From the NCBI GenBank assembly GCA_033819885.1, contig JAQYUZ010000015.1:1-64000 (forward strand): DNA of 64,000 nt. The letters are read 5' to 3'. The translations under genes and the position numbers were made by a program. This stretch comes from Microbotryomycetes sp. JL201. Lineage: Eukaryota > Basidiomycota > Microbotryomycetes. The notes below the pieces were generated by a model. It was not told the DNA's origin and ran no database searches. It saw nothing but the letters and a program-made list of their open reading frames with translations. Shown one piece after another: positions 47,056 through 58,020 of this stretch (positions are counted from its first letter, which is position 1; each line of letters begins with the position of its first letter).

Positions 47056-47211
47056 GAACTTGGAAATATCCCGAGCCCTATCAAGCGATTTTTATTCAAT
47101 TTGTACTTGCTTTAGCATCTGATGCCACACCTGTCAGTTGCGCGAGCGAGTCTGACGCCAATTCTTCGGGCGTTCGGCTGCCAGATGCCGAAGTTATTTT
47201 GCCCTCCGACG

Positions 47212-50200
47212 ATGTCAAGAAGCCAGGAGTCGGGCGGGCGCACAGACGGCGTTGGCGGCGCCTTGCGTCAAGGATCCATGGACACAAATGCTCCGCATCT
47301 GCTGATGGAGTTTGCGCGTGCCGGTGTGCACTCACCAGCAATGACGACAACGACGGCAATTGGCCCTGCAGCGCCGTTTTCCGGACCCGACAGTACCGTA
47401 GAGTCGCCGCAGACGTATCTAGATCCGTACGAGCAGCCTGGTGATATTCGAACACGGATCAGTAGCGTTGGGGCAGGGAATGACGTTGCCCAGCGCAAAC
47501 GCCGCCGCACGACCGCAGACACGGCCACAGTAGGCAGCAATACAGTGCAGGACAGCGCTCAGAGACAGTACGATGTCGCCGGAGGAAGAATGTCTGCACC
47601 GACGTCGCGTACAGCTACACCAGATTCGCACATTGCTGCCGCCACTGGTGCCCAATCATTATCCACAAGCCGAGTACAGTTCAAGCAAGGGCCGAATGGG
47701 CAGCTTGTGTCAAATCACAGCTGCGAAGAGTGCAAAGTAAGTGGGCCGGCAATTCATCTCGTGCTCCCATCTTTCTGATTCCTGGCTCTGCTTCCTTTTC
47801 GCCAGCGACGGAAAGTCAAGGTGCGCATTTTGTAAACATCATACTACCTCAAGAGTTTCGCTCATACGATCCGCTTGTGCAGTGTGACCGCCAAGTACCT
47901 TGCGGAGCCTGTATTCGCCGCAACCGGGCCGACGTGTGTCGAACCGAAAGCGAACGGCCCAAAATCCAGCACAAGAAAGTGTACGCACTGGAATCCGACT
48001 TCAAACGCCTGGCCAGACGTCTCGCTGAGGTGGAGAAAGTTCTCAAGATCAAACCGGCGCCCGCGTCACCTCAGCAGCCAGAGTCGCAGACCTCTACGCC
48101 TCACGGCGCATCTTACTATTCTGCCGACGAGTTTGAGGATGCAGAGATTGCTTCCGATGAAGGCGTAGCATTAGAACAAGCGGCCACCCGTCTCGAGGTC
48201 GCTGCATACAACAGCCGGCCGAAGGAGGGTGGCAATTATCGTGCCAGCGACTCGCTTCCATTCTTTGACAACACGATCGAGTACAGAGAAGTCAAGAACC
48301 GCGTCAGACGCCCGAGTGGAACACCGCCAATTGATCCGGAATACACTTCAGCCATGACGAGCATCCTCGCTCCAACGACAGACGTCCTTTGGAGCGCTGC
48401 GGCTGAAATGGGCATCGATCCATTCTTGACCGGGACAGAGATTGTGCAAGCTCGCAAGGAAGCGCTCGAGCGTGTTTTTCGCGTTTTGCCAACGAAAGAA
48501 GACTCTTTCAGCACAATCAAAATGTACTTTGACGAGCTCGATTGGGTCATCCAAGCGACAACTAAGACGGCATTTCTCCCAGGTGAATAGAGCAAATCTC
48601 TCGCGCATACTCTTGCTGACGTTCAGACAACGCACAGAACACGAGCGCTTCTGGCAAATGTACGAGCAAGGCCGTGGCTCGGAAGTCGATTGCTTGTGGC
48701 TGGCCGTGTACTTTATGCTTCTGGCAATTGCGCGTTCGTCACTCAGAACCACGAGATCGACTTCCAACTTTCCATTTGCTTCGTGCCCGCCACCGACGAC
48801 TTGCTACGCGGCCGCACGGCGGTTGCTCCACCTCGGCGATTGGAGCGCCCGACCGAGAGCCAGAACAATTCAGGCGGTTTTGCTGATGTCGTCGTGGGTC
48901 CAGACGTCGTCACTCGGAGGTGAAGCGGCGCGCGTATTCAATTGGATTGCTGGAGCTGTGCGCGTCGCGCATGGGCTCGGACTACATCGTTTGGGCACAG
49001 ACCCAGAGGTAATGCCACCGGATGACTCGGCTTGGCCACCAGGAAAGAATGCACGCAAACGTCAGAGCGCCATCCGCCTCTTTTCGTCATTACGCCTGCT
49101 CGAGAACGTCAGTTCGCAGCGTTTCCGTGCTAATTTGATTGACGCGACATCGACGACGACAGGCTTTGTTTCAAACGTCGAGTTTGAAACGCTCTCGATG
49201 ACCGACTGGCACTTTGAGGAGCAGCCCCTGTCTGTTTCGACCGATGGCACATTCGAACACGTCAAGAGCAGGCTCTCCGTCCTCGCTTCTGCATCCGGAG
49301 CACTCATGTCGAACGGCAGTCACGTCCCATACGAGCGTGTTCTCGAAATCGATGCCCAATTCAATGAGATTCTGGACGACTTGCCGGACGACTGGAAGCT
49401 ACCTCTGCCCAAGGGTGCAAAGAAAGGCTCGGCCGAGATGAGATGGAAGCGCCATGCCGTTCAAGAAGTCATCCACAATCGACTCGTCAGACTGCACCGT
49501 CCTTACTTTGCTCGAGGCTTGCAGGAGCATTCGCCCTATCGAAAGTCACGCGAGCAATGTGTCAAATCGGCCCGCATCGTCATCCAGTCGCATCACGACA
49601 TTATGGACGTGACCAATATTGTCTGGTTCAGCTACAGTCACGCATTGACGGCTGCACTTGTCCTGTTTGCCGACTTGTTCCAGTACGTCGTATCTCGGAT
49701 CTAAAACCAAGCAGACTGATTGAGCCGGCTCGTGCGCACAGTGCGATTGATTCTGGCAAGAGTACTCAAGAGCTTGACGAGATGAGCGAGTACCTCGTCA
49801 TGGCCTATACCATCTTTTCTCGCAGCGACGAGATTGCGAGCAGCATTCTGCGATCCGTCGCCCAGCAGGGAGCCAAGGTCATCAGTGGGCTTTTCATGGC
49901 AGAGAAAAAGCGCCGTCACTTGCGTGAGGCGGGCGCAAAGCAGACGGCAGAGCCGTTTGCCAAAGTAAGCGCCACTGCTACGAACGAGGACCGCAGCGAT
50001 GTTGAGACGAGTTTATGTGCCTGCAGATTCTCCAGCAGATCACCAAAGAGCTCGATACGCCTCCTCCGCGGCAGAATGTGCCGCTCAGTGGCGCACAGGC
50101 GGGCTCTTCTGCACTTGGGCTCAATACGGATCTCGGCGGCAACAGCAACTTGGCGCAGCAAATCTATGCGTCTTCAGAGGCGGTGCCTGCCCTTGCACCA

Positions 50201-50503
50201 TTCTGGGCAAATCCTGCCTATGTAAACATACCTGCGACTGCCATCGCTCCAGCCAGCAATTATGATGGCATGTCCGCCGGAGCGCTGCCTGTTCAAACGA
50301 ACATGGGCGGCCCAGCTGGAGCAGTGCCGCTCGACTCTGCGCTCATGTCAGACATTGACGGAGCATTGTTGCAACCGATCGACTGGTCTTGGCTTGACGC
50401 ATCCGGTGGCGCAGGCATGCTCGGCAGCGGAGGCCCTGGTCTCGATGGATCAAACGCCCCGTTGCCAGGCAGTCAATTCGACTCTCTCCTGTCGGGATGG
50501 TAG
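47212..50503 (+). CDS. Zn2Cys6 fungal transcription factor (paralogue 2)
   Basis: Six exons (47212-47736, 47806-47820, 47883-48582, 48638-49682, 49742-49964, 50027-50503) give 994 codons. The cluster CEECKRRKVKCDRQVPCGAC, with a sixth Cys in RADVC, is split around a 15-nt exon (RRKVK) exactly as in paralogue 1. A coiled-coil linker (SDFKRLARRLAEVEKVL) follows. The middle homology region contains LGLHRLGTDPEVMPPDD, HNRLVRLHRPYFARG and YSHALTAALVLFADLF. The C-terminus ends QFDSLLSGW, like LLDQLGGGW in paralogue 1. All introns here have GT donors. ATG 47122 is an alternative start. Nuclear regulator, targets unknown. Its stop lies 23 bp from the stop of the convergent chitinase gene. Confidence 0.91.
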
Positions 50504-50526
50504 AGGAAAAAAAAAACGCTAGCTTG

Positions 50527-52180
50527 TTACGCCATCCCCTGCCTAATGTTTGTCCACTTGGACTCTTTGTACTGTAAACAATTTTGCCTGTCGTCCAGTC
50601 TGCTAGTTCTCAGCACGTTTGCCACATTCTCAATAATGCTCTGACCGCTTCCTTTCTGCCTGTCTCCTGACGCTTCCCAATACATGCATCCAGCCAACCC
50701 GTTGACGTTGACAAACTGAGCTTTCGCCAATGCACTGTCTAACGAATCGTACGTGACCCATTCTCGTTTGAGTGGTTCGTAGCACCAAGCTGCGACCAAG
50801 TTGGGATCGTAACCTTCGGTTGAACCTGCAAGAGGTAGCGCTTTGAAATCATACGTGCCTTGCTCCCAAGATCCTTGTCCAACTCCTTGAAAAACGTTAC
50901 CTGGACCGTTGTCAGTGTTCAAGAACGACCTTCCGTACAAAGGTATACCCAGGACGAGTTTTGAAACAGGTACGCCTTGAGATGCAAAATGACGAATCGT
51001 TCGATCGGTTGAAGTCGAAGTCGGCGACCCATTGTCAGATAACGCAGCCTGATGGCCTGTTACAGTGTCCCAACTTCCGCTATAGTCATAAGACATGAGT
51101 AGCCACATTGATAGGTACTCGTCCATTTCTTTAAGCTTAAGCTTTTCGTAATTGGCTGCGCCGCATGGCTAGTACCGAGAAGATGACTTGATCAGTGAGC
51201 CTCCGGCTTTTGGCGATCATCTCTTGGGCAACAAACGATCAACTCACGGCCGCGATCGTCAACTCGTATCCCTGCTCAGTGGACAATCCCTTTCTTGCGG
51301 CATGTGCGTCCAAGCCTTGTCGAAGGTCGCGCAAGAGCTCGACATAGTTCCACGCTTCAGCGTCATTCTTTGGGTACTCCCTGTCGTTGGCGGATTCCAC
51401 GGTAAAACGGTCGGCTCGGTTTGAGACGCGATAGAATTTCCAGGGGAACTGACCAATCAATGTCTAATCCGTCCAAGGCATAGTCCTCTAACAACTTGAT
51501 GCTCGACTCTACAAACATCCTCCTGCCCTGACTCGTAGACGCCGGTCCTGCAAAATTGTTCGAGTAGGTCCAACCGCCTATACTAAGCAGTACCTTGAGA
51601 TGACGGTGACGTTGTTTGAGCAGGTGCAGTTGCTTCAAGTTGCCGTACAAGTTTGTCGAGGCGTCTGGGTCGTTCCAACTATCGCCGTCGTAGTGAATCT
51701 GACGAGAGAGGTGTTGTGTGTGGCGTCAGCTGACTCTGGGAGTGACTCCTCGGTACACATAGGCAAGAACTTTACTTGTTCGTCAGCCCACTGGTCTGTT
51801 AAAAAGACTTCACCGGTTTCTCGGATGTTTGCAAAGGCATACAAGATGTGGGTAAGCGACTCGACCTGGGCCATATCCCCCAAAAAAAGGGTGAATCAGC
51901 GCGAGCACGATGACGAGCCTGGCGATCTGGTGAGTCTGACTGGCACTTGAGATTCAAAAGGCTTGTAGTTGCGCGCGTAGATGCCCCAATTGACAAAGTA
52001 AGCCACGTTGACCTTTCCGTTCGGACCTGGCACAGCAGCTCCTGTGTTGGCGTGGGCTTGCATAGCCGGGACTGGTTGAGCAGTGGGTGCGCTGATCGAC
52101 TCTGTAGTCTGATACTGTAACCCTTGTGGCGAGGGCGAGGCTGTTTGCTGGCGAGTGAAGCGCTTGAGCAATGACTTCAT
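50527..52180 (-). CDS. GH18 chitinase
   Basis: Exons 52180-51947, 51865-51776, 51698-51454, 51380-51248 and 51168-50527 give 447 codons. The GH18 barrel is complete: [16 protein letters not shown] (first strand), [17 protein letters not shown], the catalytic DGLDIDWE with the acid Glu supplied across the 51453 intron, [12 protein letters not shown] and the last-strand [13 protein letters not shown]. It should cleave chitin. From the chosen ATG there is no signal peptide ([12 protein letters not shown]...), as in intracellular or unconventionally secreted fungal chitinases. The open frame upstream encodes a hydrophobic stretch, but it has no ATG. Confidence 0.93.
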
Positions 52181-52524
52181 CAGCAGCGATTGTGCAGTCG
52201 CCGTCCACTGCAAAGAAATAACACAACTCGCGGCGGCAGCAGCCAGAACACCCACACACCACACGAGACGAGGTGAGAGCTGGGCAATGGCGGTGCGGAT
52301 ACAGGCAGGGTCGGGGCGGCGGTGCAAGGTTGTGTCTGCTGCGCACGGCGCAGAACGGTCACGTGAATCCAATACAGAAATTTGCACTCAGGCGCACATC
52401 AGCCGGACATCTCAGATCGGGCCGAGCTATCGTGCGACTCACTCCAAGTTGCTTGCAAATTGTCCTGGTCGGTGGTCCTGCGTTGCTCGACCTGCGCGCG
52501 GCTTTCGCCTTGTCGCGTTTGATC
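52181..52524. other. Divergent promoter region, chitinase and PITH gene
   Basis: 344 bases between two divergent starts. The minus-strand frame of the chitinase stays open through most of it. A TCACGTGA site lies at 52359. Confidence 0.5.
52359..52366. promoter_or_regulatory. TCACGTGA palindrome (CACGTG box)
   Basis: A CACGTG core of the kind bound by bHLH factors, in the shared promoter of the chitinase and PITH genes. The same eight bases recur at 55021. Function is inferred only. Confidence 0.35.
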
Positions 52525-53606
52525 ATGAATTGCAAGGTGCGCCCTCAGAGGCATGTCCGGGGCTAACCAACACTTCTGACACGAGCAAATATTGATCGAC
52601 GCAGGACGACTTGACAGACGTGGACCTGACCGTGTCTGGGCCGAGCGAGCACGTTCAGTCGACCGCGACAAGCTCGACAGTGTCACTGTTCCCCTTTATC
52701 GACTTGCAAAAGTGCCACGGACTGAACCTGAGCATTCCGGACTCGCTGCCTCGCGTGCTGAGGCCATTGGATACCAAGGATGTCGTCATGGCCAACGACG
52801 ACATGGCAGAAGCGGACCACGCAACAGACGGCGCAGCATGGACAGGTGGCGCAATAGATTCGCAAGATGACGACGATGAGATTTTGGTGCACATCAGGTG
52901 TAAGTTTGGGTGGCCCACACGCGCCGTACTGCTCTCCGAGCTGACGAATCCTTTTGACGGTGTGTCATTGCAGTTAGCGAACTCGTCAGAGTAAAGTAAG
53001 TCGCTCGAATTCTCATCACGCGCACTCGTCATCCTGATGGATCCTGCTTCCTCTTTCGGTCGCAACCGTAGATCAATCCTCATCGGCACAGGTGGCGGCC
53101 GCTCTTCGTCAGCACCTCGGCTGGCTAAATGCTGGGTAAACAGGGTAGATGGAGACATTGACTTTCAAGCTGCGCAAGATGTCAAACCAGAGCAAGATTG
53201 GGAGTTGCTCGAGGCGGTCGACGGTGCAAGAGGAGCGGTAGAGTATCCCGTGCGGGTCTCGAAATTCGCAAACGTCAGCTCGCTCGACTTGTACTTTGTC
53301 AGTCTCAATAACTTCCGTCCGACTTCAAAGTCACGAAAGGCACAGATCGCGCATTGACACCTTTCCTCCAGGCCAATTCGAGGTCAGGTACGCACTCGAG
53401 GCTGTACTTTATCGGGTTCATGGGCGAGAGTAGAACGCTCAAAAAGGAAGCAGGGGACAGATTGACAGGCAAGTTGCGCTTGGTGTCAAGTGCCAATTTC
53501 GGCCGACTGACTCGACCACATTGCAGTTGGCGCCGAGCAAGGAATGGGTCATATGGTTGATGGCGCAAGAGAGGAAAAGCCTAGTGGACAAGCATCAGTA
53601 AGGTAG
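52525..53606 (+). CDS. PITH-domain protein
   Basis: Six exons (52525-52536, 52605-52899, 52974-52995, 53072-53297, 53372-53468, 53527-53606) give 243 codons. PITH landmarks are LFPFIDLQKCHGLN, RVLRPLDT, DEILVHIRFSELVRVKSILI, VEYPVRVSKFANVSSLDLYF, RLYFIGFMGESRTLKKEAG and the closing TVGAEQGMGHMVDG. PITH proteins bind the proteasome (TXNL1 type) or occur alone (PITHD1 type); no thioredoxin domain is present here, so it is the stand-alone type. The first exon is only 12 nt (MNCK) and exon 3 is 22 nt. The last intron (53469-53526) uses a GC donor, required for VGAE. Confidence 0.9.
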
Positions 53607-53764
53607 CCATACGCTCGTCGCAGGGTTCCATCTCGTGTGCGTATCGGATTTCTTTTGTTGTATCAGTCGTTGCATCCATAAAAATTCTGTATGACTGGAC
53701 AACAACATATTAAACGATGACTCTTGAATGCTGAGCAAACCTCAACATCTCCCCTATGCTAGCG

Positions 53765-54963
53765 TCATCTTTGCTGGTCTTGCAACCGCTTTTCGGCCGC
53801 TATCCTCATCTTTTCCCTTCGCATCTCGACCCACTCTTCCTCAGTCCATTCCAGAGCCTTTCTCCTTTCTTCGCCTTCGTCCACGTCATCGTCGTCCCCG
53901 CTTTGCAAAGTTCGTCCTCCTTTCGGCCTCAAACCGGATTCGGCTCCTTGCGGTTCCCAGGGTTCGACGTGCGGTCCGGACAATGTCTTGATACCGTGTT
54001 GTGTTTCATATTCGGCGACTTGACGGTTCAACAATGAGTTGAGAGTTTTGAAATCATCGTCGCTATTGGAACAAACATATCAGGGTCAATCTTCGGTTCA
54101 AAATGGCGAGTGCTTACTGAGGTCCAAACTTGTTGTGACTGAGTTCATGCAACAAGACTCGTCTCACGTCGAGGTAAGACCTCGTTCCACTTAGATCGTC
54201 CGTCAACAGTCTGAGAGAGATTTCTTGACCGGCATTGCGGTTCAAGCCTAGCAATGTAGGTTGCAGTAACGGATGCAATTCCGTCAAAGTGCCGACAACG
54301 AACCTGAAACAGATCCCGACCGGAAAAGCCATGTCAATTTCAGACATTTGAAGAATTCCTTGTAACGGACCTGTGCCGTCTCATGACGTCTCTTACAGCT
54401 TCGTCATCAGCCAACCTGTTCAACATTCGCTCGCGCTCTCGGAAACATTCAACGTCCTTTCCAAAAGGTTTAATCTCGTGAAATTTAAACTTGTCAACGT
54501 CGTCCTCGTCCTGCCCAATCGTTTTGAACCTGGTTGACGACAGGACGACAGGTTTGTGGCGCGAGTGATGGTCGAAAGCTTGCTTTTTGAGCATCCGTTC
54601 TCGTTCGTAGCGGTGCATCTTGTCGACTGAAGATAAGGTAGGTCCCAACAGCATGGCTTTAATGGTCCCGAGTGCTGTTTCTGTGGATGTCGATGACGTC
54701 TTTGACTTGACGGCGTCTCTAACGACATCTGAAACTCGCGCAGAGCCGTCGTCAAGGGGCATACGGGCGCCTCTTGGCAACAATACTTTTTGATGAGCAC
54801 AGTCGACGTTGAAGAGCGTGTACAGAGTGTCTTTCAAGTGGGCGACGGTCATGTGCTCGTCCACGGCAACGGAATCGGTCCGTCCACCATGAGACACGCG
54901 CAAGTGCATCATCGCAGGCGTCTCGATACCGTGTGCGTGCTCAACGAATGCGGCATCCGGCAT
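53765..54963 (-). CDS. Ubiquitin-like plus WLM metalloprotease domain protein
   Basis: Exons 54963-54371, 54303-54118 and 54062-53765 give 358 codons. An N-terminal ubiquitin-like domain (MMHLRVSHGGRTDSVAV, then MTVAHLKDTLYTLF) leads into a WLM domain with the zinc-protease motif HELSHNKFGPH (HExxH plus third His). The tail is acidic and charged (DDDDVDEGEERR, WTEEEWVEMRREKM). WLM proteases include Wss1, which cleaves DNA-protein crosslinks with SUMO and Cdc48. This ubiquitin-like-first arrangement is a distinct fungal and plant subgroup of unknown substrate. The start is the first ATG in frame. Confidence 0.88.
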
Positions 54964-55020
54964 CTGAACGATGGGTGACAAAGACAAGAGAGAACGCGCA
55001 AGCGCCCAGCTGACATAAGA

Positions 55021-55028
55021 TCACGTGA
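55021..55028. promoter_or_regulatory. TCACGTGA palindrome (CACGTG box)
   Basis: It lies 58 bp upstream of the WLM-protease start and is the same octamer as at 52359. Possible bHLH site. Confidence 0.3.
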
Positions 55029-55131
55029 CCCTGTTCGCTGAAAAATGACACGCCGTTTGAGTGATTGACAAGAGCAGTTCTACGTTTTTGATCATACGCT
55101 TTGGTAGATTGTCGTCTCCTCCGTACCCGCT

Positions 55132-57140
55132 CTAAGCTTGCATCTGCTCAGCACCATCGTCAACGCCTTGCTGCTGCTGCTGAGCTCGAGGGCCGGTCGG
55201 TGCGTCCGCTGGAGCACCTCCAAAGTTTTTGAAATGCCTGTTGAACTCGAGCAACAACGGACGACCTACGCCAAGTCACGCGCGACTGGGATTCAGCCCT
55301 CGAGTTCGTTTTCGCATGGTGGGAAAGCACTCACCTCCATACGAGTACGACTGGAATTTGGCAATGGCCGTCTCGGCCTCTTCCACGGTCGCAAACTGAA
55401 CGATGCCGGCACCTTTCGACCTGCCGCCCTCGAACACAATCTCGGCGTGTTCGACCGTGCCCGTTGTTTGAAACAGTTCGACCAAGTCCTCGTCACTCGT
55501 CGACCATGGTAGCTGCCGTCGAGTAGTTACCCTTGTGTCAGCGACGGCAACAATCAATCCTGTATAATCCTTGCAGAACCTCACATTGCGGACGTAGATC
55601 TGCGTCGAAGGTGCGACGGGCGGAAATCCTGCACCGGCAAACGCTTTCGGCGCAAACGGCATCGCACCAAAGCCCGCAGCGGCTCCTCCTCCAAAAGCAG
55701 CAAACTGGGTCGGATCCATCGCCGCGTACGGGTTCATATTAGCGTGGCCAAATCCACCTGCAAATCCGCCGCCTCTGCCGCCGAACCCGCCTCGAGCACC
55801 GAAGCCGCCGCGTCCGGCCCCCGTACTCGGGAACCTGTCTTCTCTGACTTCGAGAACGCTGCCTTGAAAGTCGTAGCCGTTGTACATGGCTGTAAGAAGG
55901 AACAGACCGATGAGCCTGTGCGCAAGACGAGTACATGGATGATGTTGCGATCGAGCGAGACTGACAAATGGCGTTCTGGGCGTCCTCAACATTCTCAAAA
56001 ACGACAAAGCCGGTACCAGAAGGCGAACCGTCGGGGGCATACTTTATGTCGGCACGGATGATCGACCCAGCCGGTCGGAACAAGTCTTTAAGATCTTGCC
56101 ATCCTGCCGTAGGTGGCAACTGCAGAACGAATCATTAGCTGTCGATAAGAGTGGCAGCATATCTGGCTGAAGGCGAGGGACTTGCGTTGGTAATGTACAA
56201 GTGTCGACCTGTGCCCGTGTTACCTCTTCCGCCACTGAAGCCGCCTCGACCTGCTGCGCCAATGTAGCCAGCGCGGCCGGCTCCAGGAGGCGCCGACACT
56301 GCTGCTGCACCATATCTTGCATCGTCTTCGCGGTCTTCACGAACGAAGATTTGTCGGCCGAGCAGGGTCTGCTCGTTCAGGTCGCGAATCGCGCGCTGAG
56401 CGTCCTCGGGGTTGCTATACTCGACGACGCTGAGGATTGGGCGTTTGCGGGACGCTGTGAGCAAAGACTTGACTAACAAAGGCGATCGTTTCGAGATGCT
56501 CACCCGCAACCTTTTGACATGCCGTTCGGAAGCATCATGATCTCGGCAAAGACGACGTTGCCAGCTGGAGAGGATTGACAAGCCATGACCAACGACATCC
56601 GACCATAAGACAAACAAGTAAACCACCTCATCAGCCTTCTCGTTTCTCTGTATCTCTCCCAGTACCACTGTGCCGCCAAGTTTGACAACCTCTCTCCCAG
56701 GTGCACTTTTGACATTGGCCGATAGGAAGAAAGCGAGACCCACCCTCCCTCATAAAGTCCTTCAAGTCGTTCCATTTGACGGCATAGCTGAGGTTACCGA
56801 CGTAGACTCTGTTTTCCTTCTTGCTGTTTCTAGCGGCCTCGTTAGCGACGTACTCGCGCGAGATTGCTTTGCGAGCGGGGTCGTAAGGCCTTTGTCCGCC
56901 GCCGCGTCCGACTGCACTTCTCGAGTATCTGCTGTCACCGCGGTCACGATCGCGATCGCGCTCCCTGTCTCTGTCATAGTCCCTGTCCCTGTCTCTGCGA
57001 TCTCTGTCATCTCTGTCGCGCTCACGCTCGCGGTCACGCCCATCGCGCTCGCGTTCGCGCTCGCGGTCCCTGTCTCGTTCGCGCTCTCGGTCGCTCCTGT
57101 CGCGATCTCTGTGGTCTCGTCTGTCGTCATCTACGTCCAT
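55132..57140 (-). CDS. Gbp2/Hrb1-like RNA-binding protein with three RRMs
   Basis: Seven exons (57140-56744, 56564-56504, 56429-56186, 56119-55966, 55889-55585, 55512-55335, 55265-55132) give 490 codons. An Arg/Asp/Glu-repeat N-terminus is followed by RRM1 (NRVYVGNLSYAVKWNDLKDF, GNVVFAEIMM, GCGVVEYSN), RRM2 (RHLYITN-LPPTAGWQDLKDL, GTGFVVFENVEDAQNAI), a Gly/Phe/Ala-rich linker and RRM3 (TQIYVRN-LPWSTSDEDLVELF, GAGIVQFATVEEAETAI). It closes with the Gbp2/Hrb1-like LEFNRHFKNFGG. Such proteins escort mRNA from TREX to export and act in quality control. Intron 56120-56185 needs a GC donor. The Arg-Ser-rich frame continues upstream of ATG 57140, to at least 57250, so the true start is probably further out. 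Confidence 0.87.
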
Positions 57141-57250
57141 CCTTCGTGCAGGTGACCGAGACCTGTCGCGGTGTCTCTGAGGCGAGGGTGATCTACGGCG
57201 GGCCGGCGGGGGTGACCTTGAGCGGGTACGTTCGCGTTCTCGGTACTGAG

Positions 57251-58020
57251 AGGAAAGAGTAGGGTTATGTTCAGGGTCAGCCGCGCAGATCCAACGATCA
57301 ATGACCGCCAGGGTCCTCGTGTCCGTCCGACTGATGGCCCGGACGCCTCGCGGCGCCGGACGTGAATCAGAGAGGCGACTTACATTGTCATAGACTGTTT
57401 CATATGCGTCAAGATCATATGCATGCGAGAGAGCGGATCGTCAGTCTCGGAGTTGTCCACGGCGAGTTGCACGTCGAGCTTTTGAGCTGCTTGTGCAGGG
57501 CGAAGTAGGCAGTGCGAGCTTCGAACTGACCGTCTCTTGCGTAGTCATCAGCTCTGCGAGACGATACGAGTTGTCAGCGACATGAGCGGGCGACGGCGGC
57601 GCGATGCGATGCGCAACCTGTGCGAGACTGACCCGTCACCTGTACAAGGGTGACATGAGCGTCAGCAGATGAGCCGAGCTGACACAATTCGAGGCTACAA
57701 GCGCACCCGACATGTTGTATCAGCGGTGGGCTGGTGTACAAGCGAGAGCAGGGAGGCGCAGCATTTATGCGAGGCTGCACGCCAAAATATTTGTTCTTTG
57801 AGCGATACCCGGGGCGCGATCCGATATCTTTGGTTATATCTGACTGGACTGTCGTTGGATACTGGATCGACGAGACATTATGTCTGCTGCGCATGACCGG
57901 ACCTGCCTTTTGTTCGAGCTGGATTGACGGAGACTGGCCACGGGCTCGCACACACTCTGTCCTCTTTCTTGCCGCAGTCCTTACCACAGACACACAACGT
58001 ACGATCGCCCAAAATCAAAA
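57251..58020. other. Divergent region between the RRM gene and RAM2
   Basis: About 770 bases. It holds an RS-domain-coding stretch just to its left, an open frame without ATG on the minus strand to about 57425, and a possible tiny spliced gene at 57380-57713. The rest should be promoter. Confidence 0.45.
57380..57713 (-). CDS. Possible tiny spliced gene (47 residues), unrecognised
   Basis: ATG 57713, three short exons and a longer last exon ending ATG TAA can be joined by good GT-AG signals into a 47-residue protein ending LTHMKQSMTM. It contains KLDVQLAVDNSETDDPLSRM. I do not recognise it. Four small exons fitted by eye is weak evidence; it could instead be leader sequence of the RRM gene. 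Confidence 0.22.

Noticed and set aside
56631-57262. Long plus-strand frames opposite the Gbp2-like N-terminus
   Set aside because: They mirror the Arg/Asp/Glu codon repeats of the real gene and contain low-complexity Ala/Val/Ser only.
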